Shown here: positions 1 through 10,774 of the stretch, one piece after another
Numbering within the stretch: the first letter of the stretch is position 1
How the letters are laid out: each line of letters begins with the position of its first letter
DNA from: Valencia hispanica
Lineage: Eukaryota; Chordata; Actinopteri; Cyprinodontiformes; Valenciidae
Assembly (NCBI GenBank): GCA_963556495.2
Contig: OY747712.1
Coordinates: forward strand, 18,489,235-18,553,234
Direction: 5' to 3'
Length of the DNA stretch: 64,000 bases
Translations under genes and position numbers: made by a program
The notes under the pieces: model-generated
Seen by the model: only the letters and a program-made list of their open reading frames with translations
The model's database searches: none
Told to the model about the DNA's origin: nothing

Positions 1-181
1 ACAACCTGGAAAAACTACGAGTTTATAATAGGGGAGGACAATTTATGAGACTGTTGTTTTTCATATCTGACTGGATCATCAGTAGGCTCCTGCTGAATCT
101 GGAGAAAGGCTGACTCGATAATTTGCTTAGAAAAAAGTATAGTAAATAAATAAATGAAAACCGAATTTTAAAGAAAATATA

Positions 182-394
182 CAGTGGCTTGCAAAAGTAT
201 TCGGCCCCCTTGAACTTTTCCACATTTTGTCACATTACTACCACAAACATGAATCAGTTTTATTGGAATTCCACGTGAAAGACCAATACAAAGTGGTGTA
301 CACGTGAGAAGTGGAATGAAAATCATACATGATTCCAAACATTTTTTACAAATAAATAACTGAAAAGTGGGGTGTGCGTAATTATTCATCCCCC
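182..394 (+). repeat. Left terminal inverted repeat of Tc1 copy 1
   Basis: Matches the reverse complement of 1576-1786 with scattered mismatches. The tip is CAGTGGCTTGCAAAAG, preceded by TA. Confidence 0.9.
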
Positions 395-398
395 TGAA

Positions 399-1418
399 TC
401 AATACTTTGTAGAACCACCTTTTGCTGCAATTACAGCTGCCAGTCTTTTAGGGTATGTCTCTACCAGCTTTCCACATCTAGAGACTGAAATTCTTGCCCA
501 TTCTTCTTTGCAAAACAGCTCCAGCTCAATCAGATTAGATGGACAGCGTTTGTGAACAGTAGTTTTCAGATCTTGCCACAGATTCTCGATTGGATTTAGA
601 TCTGGACTTTGACTGGGCCATTCTAACACATGGATGTGTTTTGTTTTAAACCATTCCATTGTTGCCCTCGCTTTATGTTTAGGGTCGTTGTCCTGCTGGA
701 AGGTGAACCTCCGCCCCAGTCTCAAGTCTTTTGCAGACTCCAAGAGGTTTTCTTCCAAGATTGCCCTGTATTTGGCTCCATCCATCTTCCCATCAACTCT
801 GACCAGCTTCCCTGTCCCTGCTGAAGAGAAGCCCCCCCAGAGCATGATGCTGCCACCACCATATTTGACTGTGGGGATGGTGTGTTCAGAGTGATGTGCA
901 GTGTTAGTTTTCCGCCACACATAGCGTTTTCCATTTTGGCCAAAAAGTTCCATTTTGGTCTCATCTGACCAGAGAACCTTCTTCCACATGTTTGCTGTGT
1001 CCCCCACATGGCTTGTGGCAAACTGCAAACGGGACTTCTTATGGTTTTCTTTTAACAATGGCTTTCTTCTTGCCACTCTTCCATAAAGGCCAACTTTGTG
1101 CAGTGCACGACTAATAGTTGTCCTATGGACAGATTCCCCCACCTGAGCTGTAGATCTCTGCAGCTCGTCCAGAGTCACCATGGGCCTCTTGGCTGCATTT
1201 CTGATCAGCGCTCTCCTTGTTCGGCCTGTGAGTTTAGGTGGACGGCCTTGTCTTGGTAGGTTTACAGTTGTGCCATACTCCTTCCATTTCTGAATGATCG
1301 CTTGAACAGTGCTCCGTGGGATGTTCAAGGCTTGGGAAATCTTTTTGTAGCCTAAGCCTGCTTTAAATTTCTCAATAACTTTATCCCTGACCTGTGTGGT
1401 GTGTTCTTTGGACTTCAT
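399..1418 (-). CDS. Tc1-family DDE transposase, apparently intact
   Basis: A 339-residue transposase that would bind the element's inverted repeats and cut and paste it at TA sites. Residues 1-110 look like the paired helix-turn-helix DNA-binding region (IPRSTVQAIIQKW near 33-45), with a GRPP AT-hook-like link near 58-61. The catalytic triad is visible: D152 in LWSDETK, D243 in FQQDNDPKH and E278 in NPIENLW. This gives 34 residues between the last two (DD34E). The glycine-rich GGGSIMLWG box is at about 187-195, and the end, STKY, is the usual Tc1 C-terminus. Length equals the usual ~340 aa. The ATG at 1416-1418 is the natural start. The overall sequence resembles the Sleeping Beauty/salmonid Tc1 group. 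No stop or frameshift is seen, so it could be functional, though substitutions cannot be judged by eye. Confidence 0.93.
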   Translation of the reverse strand: MKSKEHTTQVRDKVIEKFKAGLGYKKISQALNIPRSTVQAIIQKWKEYGTTVNLPRQGRPPKLTGRTRRALIRNAAKRPMVTLDELQRSTAQVGESVHRTTISRALHKVGLYGRVARRKPLLKENHKKSRLQFATSHVGDTANMWKKVLWSDETKMELFGQNGKRYVWRKTNTAHHSEHTIPTVKYGGGSIMLWGGFSSAGTGKLVRVDGKMDGAKYRAILEENLLESAKDLRLGRRFTFQQDNDPKHKARATMEWFKTKHIHVLEWPSQSPDLNPIENLWQDLKTTVHKRCPSNLIELELFCKEEWARISVSRCGKLVETYPKRLAAVIAAKGGSTKY

Positions 1419-1575
1419 GGTGTTGTTGCTCCCAACATTCTCTTAGACAACCTCTGAGGCCGTCACAGGGCAGCTGTATTTGTACTGACATTAGATTACA
1501 CACAGGTGCGCTCTAATTAGTCATTAGCACTCATCAGACAATGTCTATGGGCAACTGACTGCACTCAGACCAAAG

Positions 1576-1786
1576 GGGGCTGAAAAATTACGCACACCCC
1601 ACTTTTCACTTATTTATTTGTAAAAAATGCTCGGAATCATGTATGATTTTCGTTCCACTTCTCACGTGTACACCACTTTGTATTGGTCTTTCACGCGGAA
1701 TTCCAATAAAATTGATTCATGTTTGTGGCTGTAATGTGACAAAATGTGGAAAAGTTCAAGGGGGCTGAATACTTTTCAAGCCACTG
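1576..1786 (-). repeat. Right terminal inverted repeat of Tc1 copy 1
   Basis: Inverted partner of 182-394. The tip reads CAAGCCACTG and is followed by TA. It lacks one base near the tip compared with the left arm. Confidence 0.9.
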
Positions 1787-1792
1787 TATATA

Positions 1793-2490
1793 TTATAAAA
1801 CGGTATATAGTTTGACATTTATGCTGCAGAATCTAACTGGGAAAAAAAAATTCAAAAGGCCTAATAATTCAGTTGAATAAGTGTGCACAGCTTTGAAGTA
1901 ATACGGTGTTAAATCTCGCTTTGATTCAATGTCACCATTCAACCTTGTTTTGCAGGAGTCTGTCAGTATCCCAGATCTTTGGTTGTTTTTGCCAACTATT
2001 TCACATTGTGAGAACATCTCGTGTTCACAGCCCTCTTCAGGTGTTTTACATGTGTTCTCTTAGATTTAGGTCTGGACTCAGGCTAGGCCATTCCATAACT
2101 TACATTTTTCTCACATGAATTCATTCTTTTGTTGGAGACATGCTTTGAGTCACAGTGCTCTTGAAAAATTAAATCTTGCTTCTACTAGCCATCAGAAAAC
2201 TCAAGGATTTGGAGTTAAAACTGATGACATTTAAAACTATTTAAATCAGATTCAGCATTATTAATGATAGGTGTAAACCTAAGATGTTAAAACTAGATTA
2301 AAGGGTAGAAAAACAAAGGTATGCACATTGTTGGAACCAGGTAATTGTAGCTTTCTTACTTTTTTTCCTTCAAACAATTAGTTTTTCAGCTCAATTACTG
2401 GATATGTGCTAAATTAAAAGTGGAAAAAGGTATGGACTGATTTATCATCATTTAACTTTTTACATTTCAAAAACGTTCACTGTATATAAT
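1793..2490 (-). mobile_element. Decayed Tc1-like relic
   Basis: Phrases typical of antisense Tc1 transposase survive, such as 'gatttaggtctggactcagg' followed by 'ctaggccattc' at 2065-2095. A terminal-repeat-like end is seen at about 2430-2490 ('ttcactgta'). No open frame survives. Limits are approximate. Confidence 0.5.
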
Positions 2491-5400
2491 CTAAAATAGA
2501 AAAACAGATCAAATATATATTTTATTATTTCGTTTACTTGTGAATAGATTTTTTTTCAATAAATTGTTTTTGTATTTATTCCTGAAATGTCCCTTTTAAT
2601 TATTTCAGTAATTTTTTGTTTTTTGCCATCTTGATTCTAGAAATTCAATCTTAATCTGTTGCTGGGCAAGCCTAATTTAATAAACTCCTAAGAAATAAAC
2701 TTGATTTTATAAAAAATGGGAACAAAAAAAGCCACTTATTTGTGGGCTCAAGACAGCCGATCAAGAAGTCAAGAAATACTAGGCCTATCTGATCCCTGTG
2801 GGGACCTGGGACCCAACTGGGTGTGATTTAATAATATTTAATAGGTTTAATGTGTTAATGTTGCTGGTATGGCTTTCTAAAATTTTATTGCTTGGATAAG
2901 GGTTAAATACAGCCAACTCACTTTTCATCACACCTTCACAGATTAATACACACATAGGACCTTCTCCCCAAACAATTCTCTGTTGATGGCCAGTCAAACA
3001 ACATTTTTTTGGTAATACTTTAATTTAGCTATCACATAATGGGACACCTGTAACCTTTTCAATCTTTTAAATCAGAGGCTGGGGATTGAAATATGATATT
3101 TTGTCTCAAGATTCTATTTTTAATTACAAGTTAATGTATGGATCTAAACTAAGCCTTTCTGTTGTATTTAGTTGGATTATTGCATGGAAATAAAATATAT
3201 TATTGCAACACAAGATACTCTGAGTAAACCACACAAACACACCTCTGATATTTAGTGTTTTATCGATAAATAGCTTGTTTTTCTTGTTTTTATAATAAAA
3301 TAGCAAAATTTTTTTGTAAATGAACAAAAACCTTAATAGTTTTTCTACAGCTGAAGAAGATATAGAAGCTATGAAAATAAAAACTAAAAAATATGATTAT
3401 TTTTTTTGTGCACTTTTTTGCAGTGACCAGTTTTTCTGGGTTAAGATTGGAAAATACATTTAAAGAATCTTACTGAGATTGCTTCAGCCTAATTTGATTT
3501 TATTTTTTTGTGAAGCACTGTAATGGTCTAATGGTCTAAAACAAATTCAACAGCATTTTGTTTCAATTAAATTTCCAAAGTAAAACAAAAATTAGAAATT
3601 GTTGCAAACCGTGCTTATCTTATCAGCTTAACCTTGCTTTGTTTAACTTTTTATGGTTTTGTCCATTTTTACACATTTTGTGGTAAAAGCGAATTACATG
3701 GGACATCAGCTTTAATTAGCCAGTTGGTGAATCTCTTTGCTTGTAGAACATGAAACTTCCACATGCATGAACACTAGATGGTGCTGTGGGCATGGCGGTG
3801 TGCCTGGGCCTTTCCATCCCTTCATATATCCTTTACAGATTGTCCAACACACTTTAAAAATTCATGGTTCACTGCATAAGAAGTGACGTTACATCTTCTT
3901 AAACAAGGTTTAAATAATGCATAATAATGGACACGCTTCAGAAACCAGTCATGTTTGTTGCAAAGGCATGATTTTAAGATTTACCTTGACTTAATATCTC
4001 GAAACGTTGCCGAATTCTCATTTAATTTCTGGTTCTGTGAAAGATCCTTTGCTGTTATATCCAAAGCTGCATTTTCATATTTTTCTAAAGATTACATTTG
4101 CAATTAATTTAAGAGACCAGCCTTGATGCCATGTGTGTCACATTCAGCTTTCATCTGTTTTCAGTTTCTCTTCTTTTGTATGTTTAAAGAAACATGTCCT
4201 GGTTGACTTTTGAAAACGTCAGGCAAAAACACAGCAACTGCAGCCTCCATATCGCTGTAATTAAACATCACAATTAGAAGACTCTATCTTCCACCGAGTC
4301 CAAATCCGCTGCTGCTGGAGCGGCTTCTCCTCTGTGTTAATGTGTCTCTTCAGTCCAAAGCCAGTCATCTTTTAAAGAAATGAAAAATGCTTACAGAAGG
4401 ATAACAGACTGTGGCGAGACTATAGAGAGATGAGCTGCCTGATGATTTGAGAATATTGCTGAAAGCTTAAAGGTCATGAATAAAGAGATTTTCTGAGTTG
4501 AACCTTGAATACTAAATAGCTCATCTACGTATAAAGCTCATGGTTTTATTTCCTACAAAAAATAGCTGGGTTGCATTTGAAGTGTAACAAGTCCATATTC
4601 TATCAAAAGCCCCATATGTTTCTCCATCACTTTTCTTGTGATGTAGATTTTTTCACATTTATTTGCTTTCAGCGTGTCTCATTTTATTATTTTTATTATC
4701 CATGTGAAAAACAAGTGCATGTTTATTGCAGTAGAGATCTCTACTCCTTATGTATTCATTTATTCACTTTCTGTGTATGGTCTTGTTGCTTTTTATCATC
4801 AAACCATCAGACTGACGAAGAGCTGCAGAGAGCAAAACATCTAATCCTTTATAAAGAATTACATTGCTCCTGAAATAATGAAGCAGTGTGTACATAAAGC
4901 CAGGGCTGAAATGATAAAAAAAAACACTAACAGCAAAGAAAGTATCTACATTTTGCAAGTGTCTGAATAAAGAAAATTATTAATGTGAGTTCATGTAATA
5001 TAAATTTATATTTACATCTCATGTACTGTTGAAATTAAGTAAAGATTGACATATTCAGTGTTTAAATATTTATTTCTCTTAATGTGTTGATCTTTAAAAG
5101 CAGACATCTGCATGAATATATTAAATTTGCAAGATGGTTTCAAATTTCCATTAGATGTGTTCAGGGCCGTGCAGAGACCTTTAGAGTGGCAGGAGCTCAA
5201 AGTTAAAAAGGGGCACATTTGAGTAAGAATTAAAAACACCATATACCAACATAAATGATAGTATACCATCCTGAATGACAACAATCAATATTCATCTATA
5301 GAATCTAATAGGGAATTGCAACATAATATATCATTGTCATCAGATGTGGACCATGTAAAGCAAAAGCAACTTTTTTTTATCTGATTGGGTACAATGTTGC

Positions 5401-5779
5401 TTTTGAGACTCTGCTGCTGGGCTGTGTTGATCTGAGACTGTAGACATTAAAAAGACCATAGGAAGGCTGGTAGCTAATTAAACAATTGCTATAAAGTACA
5501 TTATGAAATAGTTTAACTTGCTGCTGTGTCTCATTATATAAACTGAATGGTAAAATCTAAATGGTTAACCTTCCAGTGACTCAGCTGCATACATCTTTAA
5601 AAGTCAAAGCAGCTCACAGGGGCTAGCTCTACTTATCTATTGTAGTGTTAACACCCCTGAGAGATTTAGATTTTTAAAATGGAGAGTTACAATAAGAATA
5701 GATTAATTTATTTGACAAATGCATTTCAAGTTTAATTAAAATTTACTAGGAAAGCACTCAGACAGGAGACCTCAACCAA
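2491..5779. other. No gene seen; AT-rich sequence
   Basis: About 3.3 kb with only short chance reading frames. I see no exon with splice sites and a recognisable product. The piece 4190-4400 has balanced composition and could be conserved noncoding DNA. A sequence at 5163 ('cagggccgtgcagagacc') resembles a hAT-type terminal repeat, but no partner was found. Confidence 0.4.
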
Positions 5780-5955
5780 AGCAGCTCAGTCGGTTTTCCG
5801 ATCAACCCACAATTCTAATCACTTGTTTCTGGTACCATTCCAGACATTTCCTGTAAATGTTATCAAAATCCACCTACATCTTTTTGAGTTATGTTGCTAA
5901 CAGACAGACAGACAACCCCTGGCAAAAAACACATAACCTCCTTGCTGGAGGTAAA
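5780..5955 (+). repeat. Dispersed repeat ending in a 'cctccttgctggaggtaa' tail
   Basis: It carries the 'tttttgagttatgttgctaa', 'cagacagacagacaaccc' and 'ataacctccttgctggaggt' blocks. I recognise these from a repeat widespread in fish genomes. The class is uncertain (LINE tail or SINE). No coding capacity. Confidence 0.45.
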
Positions 5956-6550
5956 TATCAATTTTTGGAAATGTTTGATTGATTAAATTGTAGCACATCT
6001 GGCTTCCCATATCAGCAGCAGTCTAAATTGTTATGCAGAATTTTTTTAACTACTACTTATGTGGAATTTTTAGATGTGAGCTGCAACGGGTATGGGCAGA
6101 ACCTTTCTTTACAACAATAACTTTATTGCATTCACAGCCGCTTAAACTCCAGCCTAGATCCAGTGTGCTGTTCTGTGGATGCGTCTGATAGTAAAGTTAG
6201 GTGGAAGGACCGGAGAGCGAAGTGAGGTAGGCTGCACATGCGTTTTGAGGCATGTTCCTCAGGTAAAAGTTGCAGTGGCGTTTCTTTATATCAAAGTGAT
6301 GGAAGCTGCCAAACCCAGAGAAGAGGGTCCGACTGAGGTTGCGTTATTTTTTTCTCCCAGCCTGTAGTGCACCAAGCATTTGGTAACACACTGGAGCAGC
6401 TTAATAAACTGAAAGTCAGAAGTTTTCTCTGTAGCCAAACCATTTCTGTGCTTGGGGAGGGGGGTGAGGGGGATCTGAAACGAATAAATAAATAAAAGTG
6501 GTTTTATGAAACTTCAAAATCAGGACTATATTTTCCCTCAGAATCATGTC

Positions 6551-6556
<6 letters not shown>
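5956..6556. other. No gene seen
   Basis: Mixed sequence without splice-bounded reading frames or recognisable repeats. There is a short G-rich run at about 6455-6475. Confidence 0.3.

Positions 6557-6603
<47 letters not shown>
6557..6603. repeat. (AT)n microsatellite
   Basis: Uninterrupted alternating A and T for over 40 bases, directly before a Tc1 fragment. Confidence 0.95.
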
Positions 6604-6606
<3 letters not shown>

Positions 6607-6607
6607 C

Positions 6608-6790
6608 TAGTGAATGATCTGCAGAGAGCTGGGACCAAGGTAACAAAGGCTACCATCAGTAAAACACTACGCCACCAGGGACTCAAATCCTGCAGTGCCA
6701 GACGTGTACCCCTGCTTAAGCCAGTACATGCCCAGGCCCGTCTGAAGTTTGCTAGATAGCATTTGGATGATCCAAAAGAGGATTGGGAGA
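6608..6790 (+). pseudogene. Internal fragment of a Tc1 transposase gene
   Basis: Nearly the same sequence as 13259-13431, which lies inside the Tc1 transposase relic further right. It covers 'ctgcagagagctgggacca' through 'gaggattgggagaat'. Only this internal piece is present, between two AT tracts. It is either a deletion remnant of a tandem Tc1 copy or a rearranged duplicate. Confidence 0.8.
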
Positions 6791-6836
6791 ATATATATAT
6801 ATATTCTCCCATTCTCTATATATAGATATATATATA
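6785..6836. repeat. Perfect 26-bp palindrome plus AT tract
   Basis: Positions 6785-6810 read the same on both strands: a GGGAGA arm, an AT core and a TCTCCC arm. An imperfect (AT)n run up to the Tc1 tip follows. It could extrude as a hairpin. Confidence 0.85.
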
Positions 6837-6887
6837 CAGTGGGGTAAAAAAGTATTTTGTCAGCCACCGATTTAAAAACTGAAGCAG

Positions 6888-6946
6888 TTTGCTCAACCCT
6901 GGTTGTGGAAACGTGCTATATAAATAAAGATTGATTGATTGATGGG
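6888..6946 (+). repeat. LINE-tail-like insertion in the Tc1 arm
   Basis: The 'cgtgctatataaataaag' stretch followed by a (ATTG)n run resembles the 3' ends of L2-type fish LINEs (compare 40230-40291). It separates two parts of the Tc1 terminal repeat. Confidence 0.55.
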
Positions 6947-7065
6947 AGACAAAATGAGTAAAAAAATCCAGAAAATCCCATGTTCTGATTTTTAAAGAAT
7001 TTTGTTGCAAAATTATAATGGAAAGTAAGTATTTGGTCACCTACAAACAAGCAAGATTTCTGGCT

Positions 7066-7071
7066 CTCACA
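7066..7071 (+). repeat. 6-bp target site duplication, left copy
   Basis: CTCACA directly before the element tip TATGGAGCT. The second copy is at 12853-12858. Confidence 0.8.
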
Positions 7072-7084
7072 TATGGAGCTAGAA

Positions 7085-7256
7085 TTGGGACTTTAGTTTT
7101 GTACCCGTAACTTTTAGTTTTGTACCTGTAACTTATGATTTGTACTTGTAACTTTTGTTTTGTACTTCTAACTTGTGTTTTGTAACTTGTACACATTTTA
7201 AAAATACCGGTTTCAAGTTTCAAGTTACAGGTTTCAAGTTTCAAGTTACAGATCAT
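7085..7256 (+). repeat. Subterminal tandem array, left arm
   Basis: About five degenerate copies of a ~20-bp unit (core TTTTGTACYTGTAACTT) at 7095-7195, then a second array built on GTTTCAAGTTTCAAGTTACA at 7210-7252. Mirror arrays lie at the other end. Confidence 0.8.
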
Positions 7257-7335
7257 TTTTTACCATATTTGGCTTGCCTAGAAGAACCAATGAGTGGCTT
7301 GCTGATTTTGACCAACAAATCATGTTTCTGCCATT

Positions 7336-7567
7336 TCTATCAAGTCATGGCGAGAGGAAGGTAGGGCTCTGCACTGCTTACAACCAAACATGATTACATT
7401 CACACTCTATCTGCAGCCACCACAGCCGCTACAAACCACGCCCCCAGGTTACTCAGGCACAACTGAAGCAACATGGCTGCTGCCGGCTAGGTCTCTCCAA
7501 GCAGGAGAAATCCGTCATGGCAGCTCTTCAGAGGGCTTCTCCCTCGGCGTCAACCCCTGGAATTATG
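7336..7567 (+). other. Putative inward-facing first exon in the left arm
   Basis: A GC-richer block conserved in both arms, with several ATGs and ending ATTATG|gtaaat, a possible splice donor (weakened from gtaagt). The reading frame beginning MITFTLYLQ is open through the donor in both arms. The frame from the ATG at 7472 stops after five codons here. The protein is not recognised and could be chance. Confidence 0.35.
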
Positions 7568-8397
7568 GTAAATTAAGCGTGTTTCCTTATGTAGTTAGTT
7601 GTATACTTTTGGAAGTGCTAAAACATTATTATAAAGGTATTTTACCACGGTAGTTATATTTTAGATTTGTTAACATATATATTGCGAAGGCTGCAAATTC
7701 AGATAGGAGGAGGTGCTGTAGCCTACTCGAATTTAAAATGTAGTTAATCCTTTACTCATAAGAATAGTTATAAGCATGTCCAGAAAGTATAACTGACTTT
7801 TGTCCACTGTGGTATAAGTTTTGAGATTGATAAATTTGCCTGAATTAAAGCTAAACTATGAATAGCAAGGGAAACGTTACCATAGCAACGCTTAGGCACA
7901 CTTGACCCAGTAAATCTCTGTTACGGAGTAACGTGAGGTTACAGACTTAAGTACATTCTTTATGTTTTGTTAGAAAGCAAATGTGGTAAACATGAGCTCT
8001 GCTAATGTTAAAACATGCAGATGCCCAGATCACACAACATCCACGATTTGCCCTGTTGTGTCCAAACCAACTTTTTCTTCCAATTTTATCTTCAAAAGTA
8101 TAGACTTAATTGTTTTTGAAACGGAATTTTCTATTTTCCAACACGAATGAAACTGTGTTTTTCTAATTCAGCACTCAAACTTAAACTTTTCACCTTCCAG
8201 TTTCACTTCTTAAACTCAGACTTTGGGATTAGACGTTCATGTCCTTGAGAAATAATTCAGCACAGAGTAATGGGCTGACAGGGTTGGAGAGATAATCTGC
8301 AATTTTTAAGGTTTGACTTCAACCTTAGGGCCAAGGACTAAAGAACAATGGTTAAAGTGCCCTATAATGGTATATGAACTAGTATATAGTAAATTAT

Positions 8398-8436
8398 AAT
8401 ATATATATATATATATATCTTTTTTTTTTTTTTTTA
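8398..8436. repeat. (AT)n and poly-T tract
   Basis: Alternating AT followed by a run of about sixteen Ts. Confidence 0.9.
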
Positions 8437-9074
8437 CAAAACAAAGTGGCACAACGTAACATGTTTGCTTTTACATCAATTCAGGTCATCTCAGCATGCA
8501 GGCTTCTCCACATCTGCTTCAGCCCTGTGGTTTCTGAGGATGAGCTTGAGAAGTAGAACATGAGAAGATGATGGTTTGGAAGCAGTCAGCGGGGTTCTCT
8601 GGTGGGACCAACTGTCCTGTGAACATATTTAGTGATATTGCAACTTTGCATTGAGAAATTGCAAAGCTTGTTGATGGACAATGCAGTGGACACTACAATG
8701 AAGCTACCCAGAGCACTCTCTGCAGACCACCTTGTATGATGTTCCACTTGTCAACCGGTTAAGACCAGCCACAGGTCTCAGTTGCAGCTCCTCATCCAAA
8801 TCTCTGATTTTTCTTCAGCAGATCCAGCATCTCTGCCAGATACTTCCTGTTTATTCTATTAAAGGTTAAAGAAGGGTCCAGGAAACAGTTATTCAGGTTC
8901 ATCCTGTATGTTTATAAATATCAAATGAGCCACACAATTTTTCCTTCTCTAATTATTTTTGTGTCCTGTACAAATTCTTTTGTTTTATTTTCATTCATGT
9001 GACATTTTTAAATTGTTCCAACTTGGGTATATGGTTATGTTAAAAGCAATTTTTAATAATAAGAAATAACGTTA
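8437..9074. other. Element interior, balanced composition, no intact gene
   Basis: 8480-8900 is less AT-rich than its surroundings. On the minus strand it contains a short open stretch reading EELQLRPVAGLNRLTSG. This may be a decayed exon of the element or of a captured gene. I do not recognise it. Confidence 0.3.
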
Positions 9075-9290
9075 ACTAAGTTTAATAGTTTTAAGCACCT
9101 TTCATACAGTGAAATGCAGTTCAAAGTGATTTACAAAATAAAAATTCAAAATTAGCCCCACATATACCCCTCTCCCCGCCCCCGATAGACACACACAAGT
9201 TAAATTTTATACCCCCATCCCCCGAATCATATCCCCATGTACGCTCCGGAGCATTAAAATAGACAATAAAATGGACACTGGGCTGAGTAG
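9075..9290 (-). repeat. 3' end fragment of an L2-type LINE
   Basis: Antisense 3' UTR resembling 60560-60760: it shares 'cacctttcatacagtgaaatg'-type and 'caaagtgatttacaaaataa'-type blocks and 'gacactgggctgag'. No coding part is present. Confidence 0.6.
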
Positions 9291-9937
9291 TTAAAGTGTA
9301 ACTGAACCCCCTGAAAAATCATAACCTCGGCCGGCGCTTGCTCGTCACCTTGAACCAGCGGATCTCCTCCGTCGTCACCGGAGATGGAGGAGTAGAGGGA
9401 GGCTTTATGGAGCTCAGCGGCTGTGAGCCGTATCAATTAGAGCCGCTGGCTCGCGCCGCTGAGTCAAAGCTACCCGAGGCTGGCGCTGCTGCTGAGGGAG
9501 AGAGAGACAGGAGACCGGTCTCTGAGTGGTAATGCTAACATAGGCTAACGTTCAAACAGTATGTTAGCTATGCTAACTAAGTGCTAATGTGATAATAATG
9601 GTAACCTGAAAAACGCAATCCAACTCCAAACTCGCCACGGGGGGGGGGGGCACGGGGCGTGTCTGTGAGACCATGGCTGCTGTGACATAGTCAATGCCTG
9701 TGACGTAGAGATGTACCGCTCTCCACCAATCACAAAATTCAAATGCAGTAGCCACAGTTCAACCCTAAGAGGGCAGCACTAAGACGTTTTTAGACCATAA
9801 AGTGTAGAATTAAACAAGTTTACACCAAAATGTAAAAAAATCCCCAGAAACTGAAAGCCTGCATTGGTAAAGACCCATTTATACAGTTTAGAAGCAAAAA
9901 AAATGTTTTGTTGTTTTGGGGTTTAGTTACTCTTTAA
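9291..9937. mobile_element. TTAA-flanked non-autonomous DNA element
   Basis: Both ends carry TTAA followed by the same short inverted repeat (TTAAAGTGTAACTGAACCCC on the left; the reverse complement of TTAAAGAGTAACTAAACCCC on the right). The TTAA duplication points to Kolobok- or piggyBac-type mobilisation. The centre is CpG-rich (9320-9520). No protein is recognisable. Confidence 0.65.
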
Positions 9938-10696
9938 TGAGAATCACTAGTTGTTTCAGTTAGTTTATTCATATCAAATATACAACTAAAGAACAAATGT
10001 GACAACAGAAAATAGTTTTTCCATCCTGTCTCTCTTCTCATCAGCCTCACTTTGCTGTTTCACATCTGAAAGAGAAGAAATCAAGAAACACAGACTACAA
10101 AAATCAGCACAAAAACTTTTAGGAAATGTACATTAACTTGAGCAGTTAAATATCACATGTGCATGGAATAATTTAAAAAAAGAAATCAGATCTTTTGGTT
10201 CCGGCCTGCAATAAGTTGACATTTCCCTGCAGGCTAATATTCTCAGAAATTTTACTACAAACAGGGACAGAAAACAAGCGAAGAGGGGAAACAGGCAACT
10301 CTGTTAATCTGTGAAAGCAAGACTAGTTCTTACGACACAGGAGGAACTACAATATACCGAGATCACAGGTTCTGTGGTGTTTGAAGGTTAAAACTGCACT
10401 ACGAGCACAAGGTGAATAACTGGATTGATTCTACCTCCATGCTACAGTGGGCAAATTCTTTGCTCCAATGAGGAGGTGAGCATTTCTTCTTCGTCCTCTC
10501 TTTGGCCCCTAAAACATATGACAAAAAGTTTTAATTAGCAAAAATCAAAATTAGCTACAATTAGGTTTTAATACATAAAGCATTGTGGGACTGCCAGATG
10601 AGCTTGCTTGTGAGAGATGATTTTCAAGTACTCTATTATACCAACCAATAACTCTACAGCTTTAAACTGTTTATTTTCTTAGATTTTGGGCCTTTC

Positions 10697-10698
<2 letters not shown>
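9938..10698. other. Element interior, no gene seen
   Basis: Sequence between two nested elements. At about 10437-10510 the minus strand has a short open stretch after an AG (reading KKKCSPPHWSKEFAHCSME) that could be an exon relic. No family is recognised. Confidence 0.25.

Positions 10699-10774
<76 letters not shown>
10699..10774. repeat. (AT)n microsatellite
   Basis: Long alternating AT run with a few GT interruptions, directly before a hAT-type tip. Confidence 0.95.

Larger units (their letters stand above)
182..1786 (-). mobile_element. Complete Tc1/mariner transposon
   Basis: A 1.6-kb element bounded by inverted repeats of about 210 bp that begin CAGTGGCTTG. It is flanked by TA on both sides (180-181 and 1787-1788), the target duplication of Tc1/mariner elements. 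It contains one uninterrupted transposase on the minus strand. The two arms are similar but not identical: there is a 1-bp indel near the tip and several substitutions, so I estimate about 95% identity by eye. It is a fairly recent but not brand-new insertion. It abuts an older decayed Tc1-like relic on its right. Confidence 0.93.
7072..8120 (+). repeat. Left long terminal inverted repeat
   Basis: Alignable to the reverse complement of 11700-12852. Matches are very close from 7260 to 8060. A block of about 48 bases present in the right arm (around 11775-11810) is missing after 'ccctgttgtgt' (about 8061). Homology fades near 8120. Confidence 0.88.

Noticed and set aside
722..1021. Second frame within Tc1 copy 1
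   Set aside because: Shadow frame of the transposase at 399-1418.
7155..7364. Frame reading FKFQVTGFKFQVT as a protein
   Set aside because: It is the translation of the subterminal tandem array of the long-arm element.
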